Assembly: GCA_001769385.1 (NCBI GenBank)
Contig: MEPB01000018.1
Span: forward strand, 1-64,000
DNA: 64,000 bases
From: Bacteroidetes bacterium RIFCSPLOWO2_12_FULL_35_15
GTDB taxonomy: Bacteria > Bacteroidota > Bacteroidia > 2-12-FULL-35-15
Direction of reading: 5' to 3'
This document shows positions 17,550-24,634 of the stretch, piece by piece. The notes beneath the pieces are model-generated. The model searched no databases. It was not told the DNA's origin and worked only from the letters and a program-made list of their open reading frames with translations. Each line of letters opens with the position of its first letter. The stretch's first letter is position 1. Made by a program: the position numbers and the translations under genes.

Positions 17550-18725
17550 ATGAATTATATTTTATTTGAAGATCATTCGCGGTTAAATCTATTACCACTC
17601 ACATTTACAAGACCGGTGGCGGACATTCGTATTGGTATATTAACCATTCGCGAAAAATGGGAAAAACTATTAAATTCGAAAACTTCAACAAAAACGGAAG
17701 AATATTTGAGTAAAAAATATCCAACTGAATTCACCATTGATACCGATAATGTTTGGATAAACAGTTCTTTCTGTCCGAATGAAAAGTTAATTGAAGAAAT
17801 AAATTCATTAAAACCAATGGAAGTTTTATTGGATTCTACAATAGTTGTTGCAGCTAATACAGGCGACATTAAGAATTTTGAGATCACTTCTGTTGGAGGA
17901 TATATTAAATATTCGTCCCATGCAAAACCTATGTGGATAGAAAATTTATGGGAAATATTTTCAAAAAATGAGGAAGCAATAAAAGCTGATTTTGAACTTT
18001 TAACACGAGACCGTAAATCATTAGCATTAAGTACAAGCAACCAGGTGATTGGTGTTGAAAATATTTTTGTGGAAGAAGGAGCAAAGGTGGAATGTGCTAT
18101 TTTAAATGCAAGCACAGGGCCAATTTATATTGGTAAAGATGCAGAAATTATGGAAGGAGCAATTGTTCGTGGTCCTTTTGCATTATGTGAACATTCCACA
18201 CTAAAATTAGGTGCAAAAATTTATGGCCCGACAACTATTGGTCCGCATAGCAAAGTAGGAGGAGAGGTAAATAATTCGGTGATCTTTGGCTATTCCAACA
18301 AAGCCCATGATGGGTTTTTAGGAAACTCTGTAATTGGCGAGTGGTGCAACATTGGAGCCGACAGCAATAATTCGAATTTAAAAAATAATTATGCGGAAGT
18401 TAAATTGTGGAACTACGAACAAGGAAAATTAATGAATACAGGATTAACTTTCTGCGGACTCATTATGGCTGATCATAGCAAATGCGGCATCAATACCATG
18501 TTTAACACAGGAACTGTTGTTGGGGTAAACACAAATATTTTTGGAGCAGGATTTCCTCCCAATTTTATTCCTTCCTTTTCATGGGGTGGAGCAGAGGGGT
18601 TTACAACCTATAAGATAAAAGAAGCATTTGAAGTGGCAACCCGCGTGTATGAACGAAGAGGCCTTGTTTTTGACGAAACCGAAAAAGAAATCTTAACTCA
18701 TATTTTTGAATTGATCGGAAAATAA
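17550..18725 (+). CDS. GlmU-family putative sugar nucleotidyltransferase
   Basis: A 391-residue protein. The N-terminal half begins NYILFEDHSRLNLLPLTFTRPVADIRIG, the hallmark of the Bacteroidota GlmU-like family. The C-terminal half is a left-handed beta-helix of hexapeptides (GPIYIGKDAEIMEGAIVRGPF, GPTTIGPHSKVGGEVNNSVIFG), as in acyl- and nucleotidyl-transferases. The classical nucleotidyltransferase G-x-G-T-R-M signature is not visible at the N-terminus, so catalytic activity is uncertain. Probable role in sugar-nucleotide or cell-envelope metabolism. Confidence 0.8.
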   Translation: MNYILFEDHSRLNLLPLTFTRPVADIRIGILTIREKWEKLLNSKTSTKTEEYLSKKYPTEFTIDTDNVWINSSFCPNEKLIEEINSLKPMEVLLDSTIVVAANTGDIKNFEITSVGGYIKYSSHAKPMWIENLWEIFSKNEEAIKADFELLTRDRKSLALSTSNQVIGVENIFVEEGAKVECAILNASTGPIYIGKDAEIMEGAIVRGPFALCEHSTLKLGAKIYGPTTIGPHSKVGGEVNNSVIFGYSNKAHDGFLGNSVIGEWCNIGADSNNSNLKNNYAEVKLWNYEQGKLMNTGLTFCGLIMADHSKCGINTMFNTGTVVGVNTNIFGAGFPPNFIPSFSWGGAEGFTTYKIKEAFEVATRVYERRGLVFDETEKEILTHIFELIGK

Positions 18726-19010
18726 AAAAATTTCTTAAACGAATGTCATTCTGACCGAAACGGAAGAATCTTTATTTTTGATTTTTTTTTTAATACATTA
18801 TAAATTGAAATAAATTTTAACCACATAGGGACATAGAGAAGAAGATAAAACAAAGAAATGAATTTTCACATAGCGTTTTCTATGTTCTGAGCCCTGCGAT
18901 TATGTTAATATTTTAATAATTGAACCTATGTATCTATGTGGTAAATAAAATATAAACATTTAAACTTTAATAATAATATCGAACTAACATCTAATAACTA
19001 ACAACAAAAA
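18726..19010. repeat. Gap with ACCACATAG dispersed palindrome
   Basis: This 285-bp gap holds a single arm of a GTCATTCTGA...GAATCT repeat (18744-18770) and an inverted repeat with 17-bp arms at 18820-18836 and 18926-18942 (ACCACATAGGGACATAG against its complement, two mismatches). It is the same family as 12159-12365. The rest is AT-rich leader of the deaminase gene. Confidence 0.55.
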
Positions 19011-20033
19011 ATGCACACAACTCCAATTGGAAAATTTATTGCCGGAATACCGAAAGCTGAACTACACTTACACATTGAAGGTTCATTCGAGCCTGAATTA
19101 ATGTTTGAAATTGCAAAACGAAACAACATAAAAATAAAATACAAGAACATTGAAGAAGTTAAGAACGCTTATCGTTTTAATAACCTTCAGGAGTTTCTGG
19201 ATATTTATTATGCGGGAGCAAATGTGCTTATCAAAGAACAGGATTTTTATGATCTTACCTATGCTTATCTGACAAAAGTAAACGAACAAAATTTAATTCA
19301 TACAGAGATCTTTTTTGATCCTCAAACACATACAGATAGGGGAGTTGAGTTCTCAACAGTGATCGAAGGAATTCAAAGAGCCTTGGAAGATGGAAGAACG
19401 AAATTGGGCATCAGTTCAAAATTGATCATGTCTTTTCTCCGACATTTGGATGAGGCAGCTGCATTCGTAACTCTTGAACAATCTTTACCTTATAAAGAAT
19501 GGATCACAGCAGTTGGTTTGGATTCCTCTGAGTTGGGACATCCACCATCTAAATTTCAACGCGTATTTGAAAAAGCACAGGAACACGGATTTTTAACTGT
19601 TGCTCATGCCGGGGAAGAAGGTCCTGCAGAATATATCTGGGAAGCATTGAATTTACTAAATATTGCACGTATCGATCATGGAAACCGCTGTCTGGAAGAT
19701 GAGGCGCTTGTGGAAGAATTGGTAAAACGACAAATGGCATTAACACTCTGTCCTTTATCGAATCTGGAATTAAAAGTAATTCAAGAAATGCATCATCATC
19801 CTTTAAATACAATGATTGACAAAGGATTACTTGTTACCATCAATTCTGACGACCCGGCTTATTTTGGCGGCTATATGAATGAAAATTATTATGGAATTGC
19901 TAAAGCATTAGATCTTTCAAAAGAGCAAATTTATCAATTGGCAAAAAATTCTTTTAATGCTAGTTTCTTAGATGAAGAAACAAAAAAAGAAATGATTGCA
20001 AAGGTGGATGAGTATTATTGGAAACACGGCTAA
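19011..20033 (+). CDS. Adenosine deaminase-family enzyme, probably adenine deaminase
   Basis: Zinc amidohydrolase that deaminates adenine (to hypoxanthine) or adenosine (to inosine). Metal and catalytic residues: H19 and H21 (LHLH), the VAHAGEEGP motif, DHGNRC and NSDDPAYFGG. The forms GLDSSELGHPP and INSDDPAYFGGYMNENY are those of the adenine-deaminase branch of the family, not of true adenosine deaminases, which read GIDLAGDE at the first site. Length of 340 is normal. Together with xdhAB and guaD further downstream it would feed purines to xanthine and urate. The substrate is inferred. Confidence 0.9.
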   Translation: MHTTPIGKFIAGIPKAELHLHIEGSFEPELMFEIAKRNNIKIKYKNIEEVKNAYRFNNLQEFLDIYYAGANVLIKEQDFYDLTYAYLTKVNEQNLIHTEIFFDPQTHTDRGVEFSTVIEGIQRALEDGRTKLGISSKLIMSFLRHLDEAAAFVTLEQSLPYKEWITAVGLDSSELGHPPSKFQRVFEKAQEHGFLTVAHAGEEGPAEYIWEALNLLNIARIDHGNRCLEDEALVEELVKRQMALTLCPLSNLELKVIQEMHHHPLNTMIDKGLLVTINSDDPAYFGGYMNENYYGIAKALDLSKEQIYQLAKNSFNASFLDEETKKEMIAKVDEYYWKHG

Positions 20034-20077
20034 TTTATTTCTCGCAGAGGAGCGCAGAGTTTTTCGCAAAGTTGCAC

Positions 20078-20127
20078 TGAACAACAGAGTGCAATTAAGT
20101 CCGCAATCTTTTAGCTTCGTTCGTTAT
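20078..20127. repeat. 50-bp direct repeat, copy 1 (candidate cassette recombination site half)
   Basis: This 50-bp sequence recurs at 22145-22194 with two mismatches. Both copies end in CTTCGTTCGTTAT, after which the flanks diverge completely. TTGCACT/AGTGCAA (20072-20078 with 20088-20094 region) forms a short stem at its left end. See the separate finding on cassette-like boundaries. Confidence 0.7.
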
Positions 20128-20245
20128 TTGCAAAGCATAGGAAAAAAAAGACGAGTGCGAAAAAAACAAATCGACTTTTTAAAACATATTTATATTTCAA
20201 CTTGCATCAGACTGTTGCGCAGAAAAAAAAATAAAAACTGTACGA

Positions 20246-20308
20246 CCTATGCTTGAAGACCCGCACCACTGTAAAAAAGGGGCGACACCGAAAAGTCTTA
20301 TGAATAGG
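20246..20308 (+). promoter_or_regulatory. Candidate structured 5' leader of the 20326 gene
   Basis: Nested complementary segments: CCTAT (246-250) with ATAGG (304-308), AAGACCC (256-262) with GTCTT (295-299) and GGGG (279-282). It is markedly more GC-rich than its surroundings and ends 18 bp before the ATG at 20326. It does not match a riboswitch class I can name. The rest of the 20034-20325 gap holds a CGCAGAG-type repeat (20041-20070) and the 50-bp repeat. Confidence 0.35.
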
Positions 20309-20325
20309 AAAATAATATAAATAAA

Positions 20326-20736
20326 ATGAGAACTAAAATTATTTTTTCGTTTGTTGTTTTAATATCAACAATAAATATATTTGCGCAAAAACAAAATGAT
20401 AAGCCAGTATATACTTTTTGCGGCAAATCTGGAGACTCTTATATTACTTTTGATGAATTAAAGAATTGCAAAAAAGAATTAACTCCGATTGACAAGAATT
20501 TAAAAATAATTTCTTTTGATATAAGCGTGCCCGTAGTTCCTTTAAAAGAAAAAGAATATTTGTTCATTTACAAATCAACAGTTGGTAATATTTTCAGCGA
20601 AACAACGACAGATTTACTGGAACAATTCATTGCTAAAAAAAGATTGCCTCATAACAGAATATTAATAGAGAATGTTCAAGTTTCACAAGGAGACAAAATA
20701 TGGAAAGCTGCTGGTATGTCCATTAAATTAAAATAG
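20326..20736 (+). CDS. Small secreted protein of unknown function
   Basis: A 136-residue protein with a clear signal peptide (MRTKIIFSFVVLISTINIF, cleaved after AQ). The mature part (KPVYTFCGKSGDSYITFDELKNC) has two cysteines and a FDELKNCK segment, then a predicted beta-rich domain. No family recognised. It lies in the accessory patch between the 50-bp repeats, behind the structured leader. Confidence 0.65.
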   Translation: MRTKIIFSFVVLISTINIFAQKQNDKPVYTFCGKSGDSYITFDELKNCKKELTPIDKNLKIISFDISVPVVPLKEKEYLFIYKSTVGNIFSETTTDLLEQFIAKKRLPHNRILIENVQVSQGDKIWKAAGMSIKLK

Positions 20737-20952
20737 AATATTTCTATCTACAACAATTGTCTATTTATGACCCTATTTTACACATAGTCTGCAGAAAAAA
20801 AATTAAACCAAAACGGTTCGACCTGTAACATAAAAATAATTTAATAGGTCAAAAAAACATATTATTTGTTAGAAAATGGAAGAGGAATTGAAAGAGGAAT
20901 AATTAAACCTGTTTTTTCAAAAAATATTTATATTTGTTTAAAATCTAAGACA
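20737..20952 (+). other. Leader of the 20953 gene, related to the 20326 leader
   Basis: GCAGAAAAAAAA ... CGACCT (20791-20825) resembles the stretch at 20219-20248 before the previous gene. Here it is followed by a simple inverted pair GACCT (20821-20825) and AGGTC (20847-20851) without the GC-rich middle. This suggests the two leaders derive from one ancestor. No ORF. Confidence 0.3.
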
Positions 20953-21828
20953 ATGAAAAAATTCAAAGCAACATTAATAATCCTTATTACTATTTATGGG
21001 AATTTATTTTCACAAACTGTAAATTACGGTTATGATTCAAAAGAAATTCAAAATCTTCAGAAAGGTCCTCTTTATATTATTCCAACTGGCAATAAAGCAT
21101 TCGACGACAGTTTAAAAACAGCCATTGATAAATATTGGAAAATATCTACATCCAAAACATTGGCAAGTTCTGAGGTTCAAAATGCTTTACAAGATGAAAA
21201 CAATTGTTTTATTGCTCCATTAGATGGTCTTCGGATGGATTGTTTCCGAAAACCAACTTCCCCTCTTAACAGTAAAGTGATTACTGCTTTATATATCTTC
21301 CATGGTGGAAAAGGCTGTAAAAAAACAACAATTGATGTTCAACTTCCAATCACATCAAGTTCTTTTAATTTTTATGGAAACCAACATGTAGAAAATTGCT
21401 TAGGATTTTTAATTACGGATTTAAATGCACTTATAGATTTAGTTATTACTAAACAGGTTAAGGGACCAAAAAAAGCGTCTGGCGCATTGGACCCTATACT
21501 AATAAAAGGATATCCTAAAGACCCATCGGTTTTAAAAAATAAAACACTACTTATAGACGAGTTAGCTAACAAATATATTTTACCAGATAAAGCATTAAAA
21601 GCATATAAATATCAATATTTAGTTACGAATTTATCTGAAATTATTTCCCTTTTAAAAGCGAATCCTGAAAAGTATTGTTTTTTATCCGATAATGTTATAA
21701 CATCTAGCACAATTAGTATTTTTGACGGCCAAACTTGCAACTTAATATATTTGGACTATAGTTCAAACGGAGGTAAAATTACAGACAAGCAAATTATGGC
21801 GTTAAATATTGCCATTGGTAAAAAATAA
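20953..21828 (+). CDS. Secreted protein of unknown function
   Basis: A 291-residue protein with signal peptide MKKFKATLIILITIYGN, cleaved after FSQ. The frame is open back to 20866, but the signal peptide fixes the start at 20953. The mature protein is soluble-looking, with four to five cysteines (NNCF, DCFRK, GKGCKKT, ENCLG). The N-terminal half binds nothing recognisable; the C-terminal half reads like a second copy of the alpha/beta region (LLIDELANKYILPDKALKAYKYQYLV). No family recognised. Confidence 0.65.
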   Translation: MKKFKATLIILITIYGNLFSQTVNYGYDSKEIQNLQKGPLYIIPTGNKAFDDSLKTAIDKYWKISTSKTLASSEVQNALQDENNCFIAPLDGLRMDCFRKPTSPLNSKVITALYIFHGGKGCKKTTIDVQLPITSSSFNFYGNQHVENCLGFLITDLNALIDLVITKQVKGPKKASGALDPILIKGYPKDPSVLKNKTLLIDELANKYILPDKALKAYKYQYLVTNLSEIISLLKANPEKYCFLSDNVITSSTISIFDGQTCNLIYLDYSSNGGKITDKQIMALNIAIGKK

Positions 21829-22144
21829 CTGCTCAGTTTATAATTTATTGTTTTTGAAAGAATATTAAGTGCTTGACCTTAAAGAATAATTCTAACCGCT
21901 TTTGATAAAAAGGTATGAAAGGTGGCAAAAAATATACGTTATTGTATTATTCCAAGAAGAATTTAAATCGGACAGAATTTTATGAATGGACTTTTTGGTG
22001 TAAACAAGTAAAGGTATACTTGCGTACAACCCACCTAAAATAAATGTGGAGCAAGTGCATTTGCAAATGTTTGTCACAGCGGTATAAATTTATTTCTAAA
22101 CATTTGCAGGAAACAGTTCTGCTTTTAATTTATATTTGTAGGAA
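21829..22144. other. Gap in the accessory patch with a perfect 10-bp hairpin
   Basis: Holds GCAAATGTTT (22063-22072) paired with AAACATTTGC (22098-22107). A possible 42-codon ORF (21915-22043, preceded by AAAAAGG) codes for a basic, aromatic-rich peptide that I do not recognise; it may be a remnant. Otherwise nothing is visible. Confidence 0.3.
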
Positions 22145-22194
22145 TGAACAACAGAGTGCAATTAATTCCACAATCTTTTAGCTTCGTTCGTTAT
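22145..22194. repeat. 50-bp direct repeat, copy 2
   Basis: Matches 20078-20127 at 48 of 50 positions and ends in the same CTTCGTTCGTTAT. The next bases (GCCCAATACC) begin the segment closed by the inverted sequence at 24505-24519. Confidence 0.7.
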
Positions 22195-22204
22195 GCCCAA
22201 TACC
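22190..22204. repeat. Left boundary of cassette-like segment
   Basis: GTTATGCCCAATACC is the reverse complement, with one mismatch, of GGTACTGGGCATAAC at 24505-24519. The pair encloses the TPR-SpoIIE gene. GTTATGC and GCATAAC resemble the paired core sites of integron attC sequences. Confidence 0.5.
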
Positions 22205-22222
22205 ACAGCGATATATACTGCA

Positions 22223-24442
22223 ATGACAAACAGAATAAAATATTATTTCATTGGACTTGCAATTTGTTTTTGTCAAACCGTTTCTGTTGCCCAGCAAAAT
22301 AAAATTGACTCTTTGCAAAATGTTCTTCAAACAACAAAAGAAGACACTATTAAAATAATAACGTTTAATAACCTTTTTTTAGAATTCGAATTTAACAATG
22401 AAACAAAAGCACTAGATTGTTTAAATAAAGCTATTGAATTATCCGAAAAAATTAATTATAAATATGGGCTTGCTATTACTTATAACCATCTGGGTTTTTT
22501 TGCCGAAGACAAAAGAAATTATTCAGAAGCATTAAAAAATTACTTTTCCGCTTTAAAAATAAGAGAAGCTATTGGAGACAAAAAAGGAGGCGCCTCCTCT
22601 TACAATAATATAGCTCGAATTTATTATCGTCAAAATAATTTACCTGAAGCATTAAAATGTTATTTATCAGCTTTAAAAAAATATGAAGTTATTGGTGACA
22701 AAAAAAATATTGCCTATTGTTATGCTAATTCTGGAGTCATATATCATAAGCAAGGTAATATAGCGGACGCATTAAAATCGCATTTTGCTTCTTTAAAAAT
22801 ATTTGAAGAAATAGCCGACAATAAAAGTATTTCATTTTCTTTTAATAATATCGGAGCTGTATATGAAACTCAAGGCAATTATTCGGAGGCTTTAAAAAAT
22901 CACATATCTTCTCTGAAAATAAGGAAAGCAATAGGAGACAAAAAAGGCGTGGCCAATTCTTACAATAATATTGGAAATGTTTATGACAATATGTCTAATT
23001 ATCCCGAAGCATTAAAAAACTATTTCGCTTCTTTAAAAATATGTGAAAGTATTGGAGATAGCCTGGGAATTGGAGGCTCTTATTGTAATATAGGAATTGT
23101 TTATAAACATATAGGTAATTATTCAGAAGCATTAAAAAATTACTTTTCAGGCTTAAAAATTATGAACCAATTAGGCTATAAGGAAGGAATTGCAGCGTCT
23201 TTTCTTAATATTGGATTACTTTATACTAAGCAAAAAAAACTCAAAGAAGCGGAGATATATTTGAATAAAAGCAAAGAACTATCAAAAGAAATTGGACATA
23301 TAGAAAATGTAAAAAATGCTTATGGAGCCTTAACTGAATTAGACAGCACAAAAGGGAATTTTAAAGAAGCTTACGAAAATCACAAACTATACATTATTTA
23401 CCGTGACAGCCTTGATAACGAAGCCACACGCAAAAAAACTATTCAAAGCCAAATGACTTATGATTTTGAAAAGAAAGAGGCGGTTGCAGATGCTGAACAT
23501 AAAAAAGAATTAGAAAATCAAAATTCATTAGCAGAAGAAAAAAGCAGAAAACAAAAAGTTGTACTTGCTTTTGTTGGAGGCGGTTTATTTTTAGTACTTG
23601 TATTTGCAGGTTTTATTTTCCGTTCCTTACGTGTTACACGTAAACAAAAAGATATAATTGAAAAGCAAAAGGGAATTGTTGAGCACCAAAAACTTTTGGT
23701 AGAAGAACATCAAAAAGAAATTGTCGATAGCATTATTTATGCAAAACGTATCCAATACGCGCTACTTGCAAATAAACTATTATTAGAAAATAATTTGCCT
23801 GAACATTTTATTTTATTTAAACCAAAAGATATTGTAAGCGGAGACTTTTATTGGGCATCAAAACGTGATGATAAATTTTACATAGCTGCTTGTGATAGTA
23901 CTGGGCATGGTGTACCTGGAGCATTTATGAGTTTACTTAACATTTCGTTTTTAAATGAAGCAGTAAATGAAAAGAATATTAGTGAACCTAACGAAATATT
24001 AAATCACGTTCGCAGACGGCTAATAGAAAATATGGACGATGGACAAGACGGAATGGACGCAATCCTAATGTGCGTTGATGGTAACAATATTACATACGCA
24101 GCAGCGAATAATTCTCCTTCAATTATCAAAAATGGAAAAACAATTTCATTGCCTACCGACAAAATGCCAGTTGGGAAAGGAGAACGGGCGAACTCATTTA
24201 CATCATATACAATAGAATTTGAAAAAGGAGACAGTTTATATTTATACACAGACGGTTACGCTGACCAATTTGGTGGACCAAAATTCAAAAAGTTTATGTA
24301 CAAACAATTGAATGAATTGATTCTTTCAATATCAAATTTACCAGTGACAGAACAATCAAAAATATTGAATACTAAATTTGAAGATTGGAAAGGAAATTTG
24401 GAGCAAGTAGATGATGTATTAATTATTGGAGCAAAACTTTGA
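22223..24442 (+). CDS. TPR sensor with C-terminal SpoIIE/PP2C phosphatase domain
   Basis: A 739-residue signalling protein. After a signal/anchor (RIKYYFIGLAICFCQTVSVA) come seven to eight TPR units of 40 residues (NYSEALKNYFSALKIREAIG-type) from about 60 to 390. A membrane helix follows (VVLAFVGGGLFLVLVFAGFIF, about 450-470), then a short coiled coil (QKDIIEKQKGIVEHQKLLVEEHQ), then a PP2C-like SpoIIE phosphatase (PKDIVSGDFYWA, ACDSTGHGVPGAFMS, LYLYTDGYADQFGG). It would dephosphorylate a partner such as an anti-sigma antagonist in response to a periplasmic signal. The ATG at 22193 is inside the boundary repeat, so 22223 is preferred. Lone in the accessory patch. Confidence 0.88.
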   Translation: MTNRIKYYFIGLAICFCQTVSVAQQNKIDSLQNVLQTTKEDTIKIITFNNLFLEFEFNNETKALDCLNKAIELSEKINYKYGLAITYNHLGFFAEDKRNYSEALKNYFSALKIREAIGDKKGGASSYNNIARIYYRQNNLPEALKCYLSALKKYEVIGDKKNIAYCYANSGVIYHKQGNIADALKSHFASLKIFEEIADNKSISFSFNNIGAVYETQGNYSEALKNHISSLKIRKAIGDKKGVANSYNNIGNVYDNMSNYPEALKNYFASLKICESIGDSLGIGGSYCNIGIVYKHIGNYSEALKNYFSGLKIMNQLGYKEGIAASFLNIGLLYTKQKKLKEAEIYLNKSKELSKEIGHIENVKNAYGALTELDSTKGNFKEAYENHKLYIIYRDSLDNEATRKKTIQSQMTYDFEKKEAVADAEHKKELENQNSLAEEKSRKQKVVLAFVGGGLFLVLVFAGFIFRSLRVTRKQKDIIEKQKGIVEHQKLLVEEHQKEIVDSIIYAKRIQYALLANKLLLENNLPEHFILFKPKDIVSGDFYWASKRDDKFYIAACDSTGHGVPGAFMSLLNISFLNEAVNEKNISEPNEILNHVRRRLIENMDDGQDGMDAILMCVDGNNITYAAANNSPSIIKNGKTISLPTDKMPVGKGERANSFTSYTIEFEKGDSLYLYTDGYADQFGGPKFKKFMYKQLNELILSISNLPVTEQSKILNTKFEDWKGNLEQVDDVLIIGAKL

Positions 24443-24449
24443 AAATAAA

Positions 24450-24519
24450 TGTTACGCCCATAATATTATATAACTTTATGTTCCTACTGTTACTAGAGAA
24501 ATATGGTACTGGGCATAAC
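24450..24519. repeat. 70-bp inverted structure, right boundary of cassette-like segment
   Basis: GTTACGCCCA (24450-24459) pairs with TGGGCATAAC (24510-24519). The right arm also mirrors the left boundary at 22190-22204. It follows the phosphatase stop by 8 bp and could also act as a 3' hairpin, though no T-tract follows. Confidence 0.5.
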
Positions 24520-24569
24520 AACTAAATTTTAAAAATAACGTTTTTAACCCTTCCAGAGAATCCAGCTCG

Positions 24570-24596
24570 CCCTCGTTTAGCATAGCGTAACGAGGG
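24570..24596. repeat. REP-like hairpin CCCTCGTT/AACGAGGG
   Basis: Perfect 8-bp stem with an 11-base loop containing TAGCATAGCG. GC-rich for this genome and lying between convergent genes, it may be a dispersed REP-type element that also limits read-through. Confidence 0.5.
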
Positions 24597-24634
24597 TGCC
24601 TGAAAAAAGCGTATTTAATGCTTCCCAAAAAACT

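Noticed and set aside
20246-20308. Cobalamin-type riboswitch (CCCGC...ACTGTAA-like words)
   Set aside because: The conserved B12-box and receptor segments are missing, and the downstream gene is an unrelated secreted protein.
21915-22043. 42-codon ORF with AAAAAGG upstream
   Set aside because: Too short and without family resemblance or conserved context; mentioned only in the gap entry.
22500-23180. CRISPR-like or tandem DNA repeat array
   Set aside because: The roughly 120-bp periodicity is coding: it is the TPR repeats of the phosphatase gene, in frame throughout.
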